A stretch of 64,000 nucleotides of DNA from Deltaproteobacteria bacterium (GCA_016704445.1 JADJAE010000016.1:124001-188000), one strand, 5' to 3'. Positions 39,732-51,400 are shown, numbered from the stretch's first letter. Notes: generated by a model from the letters alone, not told the origin. A program made the numbers and translations.

Positions 39732-42700
39732 ATGAGCAGATCGATACTCTGGTTGGCCTCCGCGCTCGCGCTCTCCGCCCTCCTGGGCTGCACCGGAAAC
39801 TCCGTCGTGGGAGGCGCCCAGGACGCTGCCGTCGCGGACATCGGCGTCGACAGCGGCGCCGCGTGCCCGTCGCCGCTCGCCTCCTGCGTCGGGCGCTGCG
39901 TCGACCCGAGCGCGGACCGCGCGAACTGCGGCGGCTGTGGCATCGCCTGCGCCGCGGGCCAGGTCTGCCAGACCGGCGCGTGCGTTCCGGACTGCGCGCG
40001 CACCGAGCGCCTCTGCGCGGGCGGCGGCGACGGGGGCGCGGGGCTGCGCTGCGTCGCCACGCAGACCGACCGGGCCAACTGCGGCGCCTGCGGGATGGCC
40101 TGCGGCACCGACCAGGTCTGCTCCAACGGCGCGTGCACCTTCATGTGCACGGGCACGAGCACCGAGTGCACCGGCGCCTCGGGCGACGCGGGGAGCCTGC
40201 GCTACTGCGCCGACCTGCAGAGCGACCGCGCCAACTGCGGCGCGTGCGGCGCCGCCTGCCAGGAGGGCTTCGGCTGCTTCGAGGGCCGCTGCCGGGTGAG
40301 CTGCGCCGAGCTCCGGGTGCGCTGCCCCGCTGGGGACGCGGGCACCGAGACCTGCGTCGACACCTCCAACGACGTCCGCCACTGCGGCGGCTGCGACAAC
40401 ACCTGCGCGGTGGGCCAGTTCTGCGTGCGCGGCACCTGCCAGACGATGTGCGGCGCGGGCTTCACCGAGTGCAGCGGCATCTGCCGCGACCTGCGCAACG
40501 ACCGCGAGGGCTGCGGCGCCTGCGGCACCACCTGCGCCTCCGGCGAAGTCTGCGTCGCGGGCGCCTGCCAGGTGTCCTGCGTGGCGGCGCTCAACAACTG
40601 CTCGGGCTCCTGCCGCGACCTGCAGACCGACGTGACCAACTGCGGCGCCTGCGGCACCAGCTGCCCCGCGGGCCAGGTGTGCAGCGCGGGCCGCTGCCAG
40701 GTCTCCTGCGGCCCCGGCCTCAGCAACTGCTCGGGCTCGTGCCGTGACCTGCAGACCGACCGCGCCAACTGCGGCGCCTGCGGCACCGCCTGCGCCGAGG
40801 GCCTCGTCTGCAGCGCGGGCACCTGCCAGCTCTCCTGCGTGGCCGGGCTCTCCAGTTGCTCGGGCTCGTGCCGCGACCTGCAGACCGACCGGGCCAACTG
40901 CGGCGCCTGCGGCACCGCCTGCCCTTCGGGCCAGGTGTGCAGCGCGGGCGCCTGCCAGCTCTCCTGCGTGGCGGGGCTCTCCAGCTGCTCGGGCTCGTGC
41001 CGCGACCTGCAGACCGACCGGGCCCACTGCGGCGCCTGCGGCACCGCCTGCGGCGCGGGCCAGGTGTGCACCGGCGGCGTCTGCGCGGCCTCGTGCAGTC
41101 CCGCGCAGACGGCGTGCTCGGGCGCCTGCACCAACACGCAGTTCGACCCCGACAACTGCGGCGGCTGCGGCAGCGCGTGCGGCCCCTACGACAACGCGTC
41201 GGCGAGCTGCAACGGGGGGCGCTGCGTGCAGACGTGCTCGCCCGGCTTCGCCGACTGCAACGCCGACCGCACCGACGGCTGCGAGCGCAACCTCAACACC
41301 GACCTCAGCAACTGCGCCCGCTGCGGCGCCGCGTGCCCGTCGCGCGCCAACGCCACCATCAGCTGCACCGGGGGCGTCTGCGGCTTCGCCTGCGCGCCCA
41401 ACTTCGCCGACTGCGACGGCAACCCCAACAACGGCTGCGAGGCCGACCTCCGGGTGACGGTCGCGAACTGCGGCCGCTGCGGCAACGCGTGCGTGACGGC
41501 CAACGGGACGCCCGGCTGCTCGGCCGGGGCCTGCATCGTGGCGTCGTGCACGGCGCCCTTCCGCGACTGCGACTCCAATCCGTCCAACGGCTGCGAGAAC
41601 GACATCCGCAACACCTGCGGCGGCTGCGACCTCGAGTGCCGCGACCGCACCGTGGGCGTCGGCGGCGCTCCCTTCGACGGGGCGGGGCAGCGGGGCACCG
41701 CGTCCAGCCCGGCGACGGGGCTGATCGTGAGCGGGATGTCCACCACGACCAACCTCGACTTCCTGTGGGTGGTGAACACCGGCGAGAGCACCATCGGCAA
41801 GTGGGACGCCGCGGGGCAGCGCGAGGTCGCGCGCTACCGGGTGGGCCTTTCGTCGGGCGAGTGCCGCGGGCTCTGCTGCTACAACAACGGCTGCAACATG
41901 CCGAGCCGGGTGGTGGTCGACGGCAACGGCGACGCCTACGTGGCGAGCCGCGGCTTCGCCACGCAGGGCAGCGTGACCAAGCTCGCCGCCGAGCGCGTCA
42001 ACTGCATCGACCGCAACGGCAACGGCATGATCGACACGTCGAGCGGCCCCGCCGACGTGCGCCCCTACGGGCAAGACGAGTGCGTGCTCTGGACCACCAA
42101 CGTGGGCCCCACCGACGCCGTGCTGCGCGCCATCACCACCGACCGCGGCGACGCCGCCAATCCCTTCGGCTACATCTGGGTGGGCGGGTACAACACCCGC
42201 GCGGCGTACCGGCTCAACCCGCGCACCGGAGCGACCCTCGGCACCTACCCCCTCTCGGTGAACCCCTACGCCATGGTCGTGACCCGCGACGGTCGCCTCT
42301 GGGTGGGCACCCTCGAGAACGGCGCGCTGCAGTCCGTCGACACCATCGGGCTCACGGTGGGCGCGGTGGTTCCGTACCCCCTCTCCCGCCGCATCGCGAG
42401 CTGCGTCGGGGCCTACGGGATGACCTCCGACGGGCGGGGGAGGGTGTGGCTCGCGGGCTGGTCGTGCCGCGACGCGATCGCCTACGACCCGGCGCTCAAC
42501 TCCTGGACCCGCGTCGACACCACGGGCTTCGTCACCGGCACCGGCACCTCCGGGCGCGGCATCACCATCGGCGCCGACGGGCGCGTGTGGATGACCTACG
42601 CGACCCCCGGCGACAGCCTCTCCGGCGGCCTCCTCTACTGGGACTCCAACGCCTTCGTCCCGGGCGGGACGATCCCCGGCTCGGCGATCACCCGGGTGCC

Positions 42701-43223
42701 GATGCCGGGCAACTTCAACGGCCCCTCGGCGGTGGGCGTCGACCGCGTGGGCAACGTGTGGCTCGCCCACTACCTCGCCCCGTCGGCGCTGATCCGGTAC
42801 TCGCCCGAGACCAACTCCTCGGTGGTGCTCTTCGGCGCCAACCAGGTCTACTCGTACTCCGACTTCACCGGCTCGGTGCGGCGCGTCAGCATCGCCCAGG
42901 GCACCTACGAGGAGACCATCGACCTCGGCTGCGACGCCCCGCTCCTGACCACCTTCACCTGGAACTCCACCACCCCGGCGGGCACCACCATCAGCTTCGC
43001 GGCGCGCTCCGCGAGCACCACCGGGGCCCTCGGCGCGGCCACGCCCGTGACCCTCGCCCTCGCCCCGCGCGACACCTCGCCCACCAACGCCGCAGCCGCC
43101 TTCGTGGCCGCAGGGGTCGCGCCGGCGAGGCACTTCCGGCTGACCATCTCGCTGCAGGCCGCCGAGAGCGGCGGCACCCCGTTGCTTCAGTCGTTCAACC
43201 TCGGCTGGCGCTGCCCCCGCTGA
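39732..43223 (+). CDS. giant Cys-rich repeat lipoprotein with C-terminal propeller
   Basis: A 1163-residue lipoprotein (lipobox LLGC) that begins a four-gene plus-strand group. Residues ~35-630 contain 12 Cys modules of the form NCGACGTACxxGxVCxxGxC, five of them in near-identical 43-residue tandem copies. Each module probably has three disulphides. Residues ~640-1050 resemble a streptogramin lyase (Vgb)/NHL-type six-bladed propeller (RVVVDGNGDAYVAS, DGRLWVGTLENG, RGRVWLAGWSC). The C-terminal ~100 residues are a beta domain. Such proteins are common in myxobacterial envelopes and are sometimes metal-binding (MopE-like); here that is a guess. Confidence 0.83.
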   Translation: MSRSILWLASALALSALLGCTGNSVVGGAQDAAVADIGVDSGAACPSPLASCVGRCVDPSADRANCGGCGIACAAGQVCQTGACVPDCARTERLCAGGGDGGAGLRCVATQTDRANCGACGMACGTDQVCSNGACTFMCTGTSTECTGASGDAGSLRYCADLQSDRANCGACGAACQEGFGCFEGRCRVSCAELRVRCPAGDAGTETCVDTSNDVRHCGGCDNTCAVGQFCVRGTCQTMCGAGFTECSGICRDLRNDREGCGACGTTCASGEVCVAGACQVSCVAALNNCSGSCRDLQTDVTNCGACGTSCPAGQVCSAGRCQVSCGPGLSNCSGSCRDLQTDRANCGACGTACAEGLVCSAGTCQLSCVAGLSSCSGSCRDLQTDRANCGACGTACPSGQVCSAGACQLSCVAGLSSCSGSCRDLQTDRAHCGACGTACGAGQVCTGGVCAASCSPAQTACSGACTNTQFDPDNCGGCGSACGPYDNASASCNGGRCVQTCSPGFADCNADRTDGCERNLNTDLSNCARCGAACPSRANATISCTGGVCGFACAPNFADCDGNPNNGCEADLRVTVANCGRCGNACVTANGTPGCSAGACIVASCTAPFRDCDSNPSNGCENDIRNTCGGCDLECRDRTVGVGGAPFDGAGQRGTASSPATGLIVSGMSTTTNLDFLWVVNTGESTIGKWDAAGQREVARYRVGLSSGECRGLCCYNNGCNMPSRVVVDGNGDAYVASRGFATQGSVTKLAAERVNCIDRNGNGMIDTSSGPADVRPYGQDECVLWTTNVGPTDAVLRAITTDRGDAANPFGYIWVGGYNTRAAYRLNPRTGATLGTYPLSVNPYAMVVTRDGRLWVGTLENGALQSVDTIGLTVGAVVPYPLSRRIASCVGAYGMTSDGRGRVWLAGWSCRDAIAYDPALNSWTRVDTTGFVTGTGTSGRGITIGADGRVWMTYATPGDSLSGGLLYWDSNAFVPGGTIPGSAITRVPMPGNFNGPSAVGVDRVGNVWLAHYLAPSALIRYSPETNSSVVLFGANQVYSYSDFTGSVRRVSIAQGTYEETIDLGCDAPLLTTFTWNSTTPAGTTISFAARSASTTGALGAATPVTLALAPRDTSPTNAAAAFVAAGVAPARHFRLTISLQAAESGGTPLLQSFNLGWRCPR
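40446..41090 (+). repeat. five tandem 129-bp repeats (43-residue Cys modules)
   Basis: Copies begin at 40446, 40575, 40704, 40833 and 40962. The last two are almost identical in DNA. They code CSGSCRDLQTDRANCGACG-type modules. Near-identity of adjacent copies implies recent duplication or gene conversion, and also makes the copy number suspect in an assembly. Confidence 0.9.
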
Positions 43224-43239
43224 ATCCGCTCCCGCCGTC

Positions 43240-45003
43240 GTGACTCCTCCTTCCCGACTCCTCCTCGCGCTCATCCTCCTCAGCTCCGCCGCGTGTCGGC
43301 GCCGCCCCGTTCCGGCGGGGCGCTCGTGGCGCTGGGAGAACCCTGTTCCGCAGGGCAACCGACTCGCGGCGACGTGCATCGAGCGCGGCGGCCGGGCATT
43401 CGCCGTCGGGCAGCACGGCACCGTGCTCACCCGCGACGCCCGCGGCGCCTGGCGCCCGGTGCGCACCGGCGAGCGAGGCGACCTGCACGGCGTCGCGTGC
43501 ACCGACCAGGGCGTGGTGGTCGTCGGCGCGCGAGGCCTCATCCTGCGCTCGGCCGACCACGGCGCGTCCTGGCAGCGGGTCCGCTCTGGCACCGCCGCGG
43601 ATCTCTGGTCGGTCACGTCCGCGGGCCGCCGGGTGCTGGTCGTCGGCGCGGGCGGCGCGGCGCTGCGCTCGGACGACGGAGTCCGCTGGACCCCGGCGGC
43701 CTCCCCCCCAGACGCCGACCTCTTCGGGGCATGGACCGACGGGCGCCTCGCGCTCGCAGCCGGGCGAGGGGGCGCTGTCTTCCGCTCGACGGACGGCGGC
43801 GCGCGGTGGGCGCGGGTCGAGACCGGCCTCACCACCTCGCTCACTGGCGTGTGGGCGAGCGGCCCCGACGACGCCTACGTGGTGGGCGCCGGTGGCACCA
43901 TCCTGGTCTCCAACGACGCCGGCTCCCGCTGGACCATCCTCCCTCGCAGCGTCACCGAGGACCTCCTCGCCGTCACCGGCCGCGGCCGCGGCGACGTCTA
44001 CGTCTCGGGCGCCTCCGGGGCGCTGCTGCACGCGCGCGACGGGGTGCAGTTCATGCGGGAGGGCAGCGACACCACCTCCGACCTCGTCGCGCTCGCAGCG
44101 CGCGATCGGGAGATGGTCGCGGTGGGGCCCCGCGGGGTGATCACCGAGCGCTCGGGCGACGCCCCGTGGCGCGCTCGCCTGGGAGGGCCCCGCGGCTCGC
44201 TCCACGCCGTGTGGAGGGGGCGCGACGGCGTGGCGTGCGCCGCGGGGGCGGGTGGAGTGATCCTCTGCCGCGATCCGGCCCTGGGCTGGAAGCGCATGCC
44301 CTCGGGCATGAACGTCAACCTCTCGGGCATCGCGGGCGACGGCGCCGGGACCCTGGTCGTGGTGGGCGACAACGGGACCATCCTCCGCAGCGAGGACCAG
44401 GGCCGCGCCTGGACGCTGGTGCCGCCGATCGACGACAAGATCCTCTCGGCGGTGTGGCTGGGATCGCGCGGCGCGGGGCTCATCGTGGGCCGCGGCGGCG
44501 TGGTGCTGCGCAGCACCGACGGGGGAGAGCGCTGGGCGCCGGTGACCGCGAGCGACGGCCGCGGGTTCATGGGCGTCTGGGGCCGCGACGACGGCCACGC
44601 GTGGATCTGCGGGATGCGCGGCGCGCTGATGCACACCGCCGACGGAGGCGCGCACTGGCAGGCCGTGGAGTCGGGCGTCGAGGGGGACCTCTTCGCGCTC
44701 TGGGGCGACGCCGACGAGGTGTACGCCGTCGGCCGCGAGGGCGCGGTGATCCGCAGCACCGACGGGCTGCGCTGGACGCGCGTCGACGCGCCCGTTCAGG
44801 AGACCCTGGTGTCGGTCACCGGGGCGGGAGCGGACGTCTGGGCCGTCGGGCTCGCGGGCCGCGTGGTGCACTCGCGCGACCACGGCGCCCACTGGCGCTC
44901 GCTCCCGGTGGGCACCGGCGACGACCTGACCGCCGTCGCCGCGAGCGACGACCGGCGGGTCACCGTCGTCGGCTACTGGGGGACGATCCTCGCGTACCAG
45001 TGA
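43240..45003 (+). CDS. Ycf48-like beta-propeller lipoprotein
   Basis: A 587-residue lipoprotein with lipobox SSAAC and a GTG start. It consists of about nine repeats of a ~45-residue motif ending in 'GxxGxILRSxDxGxxW', for example GARGLILRSADHGASWQRV and GDNGTILRSEDQGRAWTLV. This is the BNR/Ycf48 pattern of seven- or more-bladed propellers. The signal sequence and anchoring suggest a position on the outer membrane. It starts 16 bp after the preceding gene and its TGA overlaps the GTG of the TonB receptor gene (GTGA), so the three are likely cotranslated. Confidence 0.85.
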   Translation: MTPPSRLLLALILLSSAACRRRPVPAGRSWRWENPVPQGNRLAATCIERGGRAFAVGQHGTVLTRDARGAWRPVRTGERGDLHGVACTDQGVVVVGARGLILRSADHGASWQRVRSGTAADLWSVTSAGRRVLVVGAGGAALRSDDGVRWTPAASPPDADLFGAWTDGRLALAAGRGGAVFRSTDGGARWARVETGLTTSLTGVWASGPDDAYVVGAGGTILVSNDAGSRWTILPRSVTEDLLAVTGRGRGDVYVSGASGALLHARDGVQFMREGSDTTSDLVALAARDREMVAVGPRGVITERSGDAPWRARLGGPRGSLHAVWRGRDGVACAAGAGGVILCRDPALGWKRMPSGMNVNLSGIAGDGAGTLVVVGDNGTILRSEDQGRAWTLVPPIDDKILSAVWLGSRGAGLIVGRGGVVLRSTDGGERWAPVTASDGRGFMGVWGRDDGHAWICGMRGALMHTADGGAHWQAVESGVEGDLFALWGDADEVYAVGREGAVIRSTDGLRWTRVDAPVQETLVSVTGAGADVWAVGLAGRVVHSRDHGAHWRSLPVGTGDDLTAVAASDDRRVTVVGYWGTILAYQ

Positions 45004-47190
45004 AGGTCCGTTCGTCACCGTCGCGTCGGGCTGCGCGGCTCCCGGCGCTCGCGCTCCTCGCCGCCGCTCGCTCGCTCCAGGCGCAGGACCTCGAGGGCGG
45101 CGCAGCCCTGGTGCGCAACCGCGCAGCTCCAGGGAGACCCGCGGCCGCAGCCGCGGCGAGGTCACCCGCGAGGACCTCGAGGAGCGCGCGCCCCGCTCCC
45201 CTCCCGGGGCGCTGCGCTTCGTGCCGGGCGTCACCATCCAGCAGACGGCGCACGGCCAGGCGAGCCCCTTCGTGCGCGGCGTGACGGGCCAGCAGGTGCT
45301 GCTGATGTTCGACGGCGTGCGGCTGAACACCGGCGTCTATCGCCAGGGGCCCAACCAGCACTTCTTCACCGTCGACTCGCAGAGCGTGGAGGCCCTGGAG
45401 GTGCTGCGCGGCAGCGCCTCGGTGCGCTGGGGCTCCGACGCGATCGGAGGCGTCGTGCTGGTCACGCCCCGCAGCCCCACGCTCGACCCGGCGCTCTCCG
45501 GGCTCACGCTTCACCCCGCGCTGCGAGGTCGCTACGGCACGGCCGACGGGGAGCTCGGAGGGAGGGCGGAGCTCGACGCGCAGCTCGGGCGCTCGGTCGC
45601 GGTGCTGGTGGGAGGCGGGTACCGGGACGTCGGTGCGCTGGAGTCCTCCGGCGCGATCGGTGACCTCGCGACGGGGCGAGCGCCGCCGGTGCCCTACTTC
45701 GAGCCCGACGGGCGCACCCAGCGAGGGACGGGCTTCCAGGAGGGCACCTTCGACGCCCGCGCGGTGCTGCGGCTGCGCGACGATCTCCAGGCCGTCGCGG
45801 CGGTCTACGGCTACCGGCAGTACGACGCGCCCCGCACCGACCTGTGCCCGCCGGCGTATGGATCCGACCGGGAGTGCCTGCGCTACGAGGAGCAGTTTCG
45901 CACCCTGGCCTACGCGGCCCTGCGAGGCCACGCGGGTCGGCGCGTCCGCGACCTCGACGTGGTGCTCTCCTACCAGCGCTCCCACGAGCGGAGGCGCCTC
46001 GACCGGCCGCTGTCGTCGGCCACCAACGGCTTCCTCGACGACGTCGACACGCTCGGCGTCGCGCTGCGCGCCGCCACCCCCGGCTGCGCCTCGCGGGCAC
46101 CGACGCCCGCCCGCTCTCGCTGCGGCTGCGCTACGGGGTCGAGGCCTACCGCGACGCCGTCGCCAGCGCCTCGTGGATCACCTTCACGGACGTCGGCGTC
46201 ACCCGCCCCTACGCACGCGGTCAGTACGCCGACGGCGCGACGATGCTGCAGGGCGGCGCCTGGACCGAGGCCGAGCTCTCGTATGGTCCGCGGTTGCGGG
46301 TGCGCGCGGGCGCGCGGGTCGCGGCGGCCGGAGCCTGGGCGGCGGGCGATGCGGCCAGCGCCACGCAGCCCGTCGACTCCTCGGCCGTGGCCGCCCTCGG
46401 ACGCGCGGGCGTGGAGTGGCACCCCAGCGCCGCGCTGCGCTTCTTCGTCAACGTCGACCAGGGCTTCCGGGTGCCCAACCTCGACGACCTGACTTCGCGC
46501 CAGCAGGCGGGCCCGGGCTTCCAGTTCGAGAACGTCGCCCTCGGCCCCGAGCGCTCGCTGACCTGGGAGCTCGGCGCGAGGGTGCGCCTCCCGTGGCTCG
46601 AGCTCGAGGCATGGGGCTACGCGATGACCCTCGACGGAGCGATCACCCGGGCGCTGCGCTCCTCCGCGGAGTGCCCCGCGATGACGCCGCAGTGCGACGC
46701 GTCGTGGTCGCGCTTCCAACTGGTGAACTCCGACGGAACCAGCGTGCTGCTGGGCGCCGAAGGGGCCGCGAGGGTGCTGCTCCCGAGGGGCGTCTCCGTC
46801 GCCGCCACGGTGGCCTACGCGTGGGGCGACGGGCCCGCGCTCTCGGGCACCTCGGGGCCGAGGGTGCCGCTCTCTCGCATCCCCCCGCTCAACGGCACCG
46901 TCGAGGCCCGCTGGCGCCACGCGCCCTCCGGGATCTACCTGGGCGCGGCCCTCCGCTGGGCCGCCGACCAGACGCGCCTCGCGCCCTCCGACCTCGGCGA
47001 CGCCCGCATCCCCGCCGGAGGAACGCCCGGCTATGCCGTCGTCGACCTTCGCGCCGGATGGCGCTGGCGAGACCACCTCCGGGTGGGCGCCTCCTTCGAG
47101 AACGCGCTCGACAGCCCCTACCGGGTCCACGGTTCGAGCGTGAACGGCCCCGGCCGCAGCCTGCTCTTCACGCTCGCCACCCGGCTCTGA
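45000..47190 (+). pseudogene. TonB-dependent outer-membrane receptor, two frameshifts
   Basis: It starts with GTG at 45000 inside the preceding stop and a signal peptide (LPALALLAAARSLQAQ). The first break lies near 45.10 kb and the second near 46.08 kb, beside a CCCCC run. The plug domain is clear: GVTIQQTAHGQASPFVRGV, QQVLLMFDGVRLN and VEALEVLRGSASVRWGSDAIGGVV. The barrel continues in the third frame to ASFENALDSPYRVHGSSVNGPGR and ends in LATRL. Such receptors take up siderophores, haem or other scarce ligands using TonB energy. The intact motifs on both sides of each break suggest indel errors. Ligand unknown. Confidence 0.8.
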
Positions 47191-47233
47191 CCACTCTTCG
47201 CCCCGAAGGGCGATTCACGGAGACTGAAGACCT

Positions 47234-48424
47234 GTGCGCACGACGAAATCCTCCACGAATCGCCGATGCTCCTGGTGCCTCTCGGTGGCCCTGCTCTCGG
47301 GCTGCGAGACCGGCGCCCCCGCCGTCACGCCCTCCGACGCGGGCTACGACGCCGTGGCGCGCGACGCGACCCCGGAGGCCTGGAGCGACCTCGGCGCCGA
47401 CGACCGCTCCGACGCGGGGGCTCCCGACTGCGCTCCCCTGGCCACGGACTACACCCCTCGCGCGATGATGTCGGCGACGGACTCGTGGCCCTCGTGCGTG
47501 AGCGACCCGGGGCTCTATGTGCGCTTCGACATGAGCACCAGCTCGATCGCCCGCACCACGGCCTTCGAGCGCATCCACCGCGACGAGGCCGGCGGTCGAC
47601 CGTCGGGCTTCTTCGATCCGGCGCGGGACCCCAGCCCGGAGGAGTTCACCGCCGCCCGGATGATCTACCTCGAGGCCGAGGGCCTCGACTCGCGGCTGGT
47701 GAGGCGCACCGACGAGCACTTCCCTCAGCCCGCGGCCGGCAACGACTGCCGCGTCGCGACGGTGGCCTCCGCCCACCCCGACTACTGCGCAGGACCGGCC
47801 CGGCTGCTGCCCGTGGTCACGGCGAGCTTCCGCGACGGGCAGCTCGGCTCCACCGCCGCGCCGCCGCGCGTCCTGGCCGCCCGGGTCGAGGCCGCGCTGC
47901 TGTGGTTCCTGTACCTGTCGGTCTACAAGGAGTCGCTCACCTGCTCGACGGCGACCGCCGACTGCGACTCCTCCTGGGCCTACTACACGGGCGGGGTGCA
48001 GCGGGCCGAGGCCCGTCACGCGGCGCTCTCCCGCTACGTCCTGGCCCTGGAGCCCGCGACCCACGACCGCATCTGGGACGGCCTGCTGGCGGTGCGCTGC
48101 TGGCGCGACCTCGACCGCGCCACCCCTGCCACCAACCCGGCGCTGCGGGAGCGGGCCCGCGATCAGCTCGACCGCGCCCTCACCCGCGGCGTGGTGGCGG
48201 TGCTGCGCTCACGGCTGCTCGCGATGCCCGGCGCCTCTTCCGCCGAGCGCCCGGCGCACCTCGCCTTCGCCCAGGTCATCGCCCCGCTGCTCGACCGCGC
48301 GGCGAGGGCGCGCAGCCCCGCGGACGCCGACCGCCTCGGGGCCCTCTTCACGGCAGCCGCTCCCGAGGCCCTCGACGTCGCGGCCGCAGTCGAGACGCTC
48401 GACCGGCTCTTCCCCTGTCCGTGA
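47234..48424 (+). CDS. lipoprotein of unknown function downstream of the TonB receptor
   Basis: A 396-residue lipoprotein with lipobox LLSGC and a GTG start at 47234. A short Asp/Ala-rich linker is followed by a helical domain with HPDYCAGPARLLPVVTASF and ARVEAALLWFLYLSVYKES, plus paired Cys (for example STATADCDSSW). The helix content and position after a TonB receptor are reminiscent of imelysin-like iron-uptake lipoproteins, but I do not see the GxHxxE motif, so no family is assigned. It lies 43 bp after the receptor and probably ends the operon. It converges with the gene ending at 48449. Confidence 0.7.
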   Translation: MRTTKSSTNRRCSWCLSVALLSGCETGAPAVTPSDAGYDAVARDATPEAWSDLGADDRSDAGAPDCAPLATDYTPRAMMSATDSWPSCVSDPGLYVRFDMSTSSIARTTAFERIHRDEAGGRPSGFFDPARDPSPEEFTAARMIYLEAEGLDSRLVRRTDEHFPQPAAGNDCRVATVASAHPDYCAGPARLLPVVTASFRDGQLGSTAAPPRVLAARVEAALLWFLYLSVYKESLTCSTATADCDSSWAYYTGGVQRAEARHAALSRYVLALEPATHDRIWDGLLAVRCWRDLDRATPATNPALRERARDQLDRALTRGVVAVLRSRLLAMPGASSAERPAHLAFAQVIAPLLDRAARARSPADADRLGALFTAAAPEALDVAAAVETLDRLFPCP

Positions 48425-48448
48425 CTCTCCCTCCTCCATCGGGAAGGG

Positions 48449-51400
48449 TCACTTCTCGGTCATGGTCTCCACGCCGTCCCAGTCGGGGGCGGCGCCCTCG
48501 GCGATGAGGCTCCTCAGCCGGTTGAGGAAGTAGAGCGGCAGCGGGTCTTCCGGCGAGGCCGAGAGGCAGTCCGCGAAGCCCGCCTGGGCGGCCGCGAAGT
48601 CCCTCGCGAAGAAGGCGTCCACCGCGGCCTCGTGCTGGTCGAGCGTGGCGTGGCGCACGTCGCGGGAGCGCTCTGGCTCCGCGTCGAGCACCTCGTAGAG
48701 CGTGAGCGGCTGCTCCCGACCCTTCACCCGAACCCTCCCCACCCGGCGCTTCGCCACCCGGGAGGGAGCGCGCATCGCCGCCAGCGTCGCGTCGGAGATC
48801 AGCACCCCGACCTCGTAGCGACGGGTGAGCCCCTCGACCCTCGCGGCCAGGTTGACCGCGTCGCCCACCACCCCGCACTTGAGCGAGCGACCGCCGCCCA
48901 GCGTGGCGAGCATCACCGTGCCGGTGTTGATCCCGATGCCGGTGCGCACCGACCGCAGGCCCTGCTTGAGCCTCGCGGCGTTGAAGCGCTCCAGCGCGTG
49001 GTGCATCGCGATCGCGCCCGCGACGGCGTCGTCGGCGTTGCTCCCGGCGGCGTCGAAGAGGGCCATGATCCCGTCGCCCAGGTAGGTGTCGATGAAGCCG
49101 CCGTGGCCCTGGATCGCGGGCTCCGCGGTGGCGAAGTACGAGTTGATGAAGACCAGCGCCTCGGCCGCCGGGAGCCGCTCGATGAGCGACGTGAACCCGC
49201 GGATGTCGGAGAAGAACACCGACACCTCCTTCTGCGCGTGGTCGCCGATCTCCACCTCCACGATGTCCGAGCGGTCGAGGCTGCGGAGAAACTGGTACGG
49301 CACGAAGCGGTTCTGCGCGGCGTGAAGCCGGGCGTTCTCGACGGAGATGGCGACCTGCGGCGCCAGCACCTCCAGCACGCGCACCCGGGCCTCGGTGAAG
49401 GCCCCGGCGGAGAGGTCGTTCTCGAAGTAGAGCACCCCCATCGCCCTGCCCTGGTGCTGCACCGGAGCGCAGAGCACCGAGCGGGGTCGCACCCGCTGGA
49501 GGTAGGGGTCGTGCGCGAAGTCCGGCGCGTCGGCCACGTCGTCGTGCACCTCCGCCACCCCGCGCCGCCACACCCTCCGCACGATCGTCGGCGGAACCCT
49601 CTGCCCGTCCTCGAAGGCCACTCCGCCCAGCAGCTCCACCGCGCCGGACTCCGCGAGCCCCTCGGCCTCGATCGCCAGCACGCCCCGGGAGCGCAGCAGC
49701 AGCACGCGCCTTCCTCGCCCCGACGTTCTCCAGGAGGATGCGCACCGCGCGGGTGAGCAGCCCCGCGAGCTCGACCTCGCCGGAGATCGCCTGCGAGGCC
49801 TTGAGGATGGTGTCCAGGTCGAGCGTCGCGCCCGCCAGCTCGGTGCTGCGCTCGAAGGTGCGCGGCGCGTGGCTCGAACGCTCCGCCGGAGCCAGCAGCT
49901 CGCCGTGAAGGGTGTCGAGCTGCACCACCTTGGCGGTCGCTCCCCAGCGCTGCCAGGCGAAGCGGGCCTCCTGAAGGTAGGCCCTTGCGACGTGGCGAGA
50001 GCCGCGCCCCAGGTGGAAGAGCGCCGCCCGCTCCCCGGCCAGGGCCTCGTCGTGGACGAAGCCCCCCGCCGCGGCGCGGGCGATGGCGCCGTCGTAGCGC
50101 TCGATGGCGGCGCCGACGTCGCCCTGGCGCGCGCGAGCTCGGCGTCGAGCAGCGCCAGGAGGTGACCGGCGTTGTGCCCGAGCGCTCGCCGCGGCGGCCA
50201 CCTGCGCGCGCCAGCCGCGGGCGGCGTCGACGCGGGCGGCCCGCGCGTCGGCGTCGAGGCCGTCGAGGCAGGAGAGCACGGCCACCGCGGCCTGCACCCG
50301 CATCGAGCACTGGTAGACGATCGCCAGCGCCCCGTCGCTGAACTCGAAGGCCAGCCTCGCGGCCTCCTCGGCGCCGACGTAGTCGCGGAAGATCAGCCGG
50401 GCGGAGAGCATGCATACGGCGAGCACCAGGGCCCCCGCGCGGTACCCGCTGGCGCGGTACGCCGCGAGCGCCGCGACCTCGTCGTAGTCGGCGCCCACGA
50501 GGCGCGACGGGTCGACGGCCTCGCCCCGAAGGCCCCGCACCAGCTGAACGAACTGGATCGTCGCCTCGTGCGCGGCGTGGAGCTTGTGCTGGCGCATCAG
50601 GGCGACCGCGCGCTCGAGGGCGGCGGACTGGGCGTCGAGGGAGACGCCCGAGGCGTAGCCGTAGACGGCCTGCGCTTCGAGCACCCAGGCGGCGTACTCG
50701 AGGTCGCCCACGTCCATGAGCGCCCGGGCGAGGTCGGGGGTCTCGCGGTAGATGTCCCGGAGGGGCTCGGTCCACGAGCGGACGAAGTGGTTGACGACGT
50801 GGCGGGTGCGACCGCCCGAGGCCGCGTCGGGAAGGCGGTCGAGCAGCCTGAACGCGAGGCGCCCGTACTCGTAGCCCAGCGCCAGGTGCCAGCCCGCGCA
50901 GAGGCTTAGCGCGAAGACCCCGAAGCCGTAGCTCGACTCGCGAGACACCCCGCGGGCCACGGAGCGAATCACCAGCTCGACGCTGAGCAGCGGCAGCAGG
51001 TTGGGCGTCACGACGTAGCTCGCCGACGAGATGCCCACCATCATCCGCCGGGCGGCCTCCTCCACGGCATCGTCGCAGAGGGGCAGCGCCGCGAGCTCGT
51101 CAGTGCTGCGCGCCCCGATGGCCCCGAGCGCCGCGCCGATGCCCGCGCGCACCTGCTCGATGGTGGGGTGCCGGGGGAGCGAGACCCCGACGCCCTCCAG
51201 CGCATGGAGCGCCGCGGTGATGCCCTCGTGCAGCTCTCCACGAGCGATCTGCGACTGGATCAGCACCCACTCGGCGTCGAGCCCTCGACCGCGCTGCCGG
51301 GCCTCGCGCGCAGCTCCTCGACGCGCGCACGCATGAGGCCGAGGTCGCCCACCAGCCACGCGGCCCTCGCCGAGAGGAGGTAGAGCGAGCGCGCGAGGGC

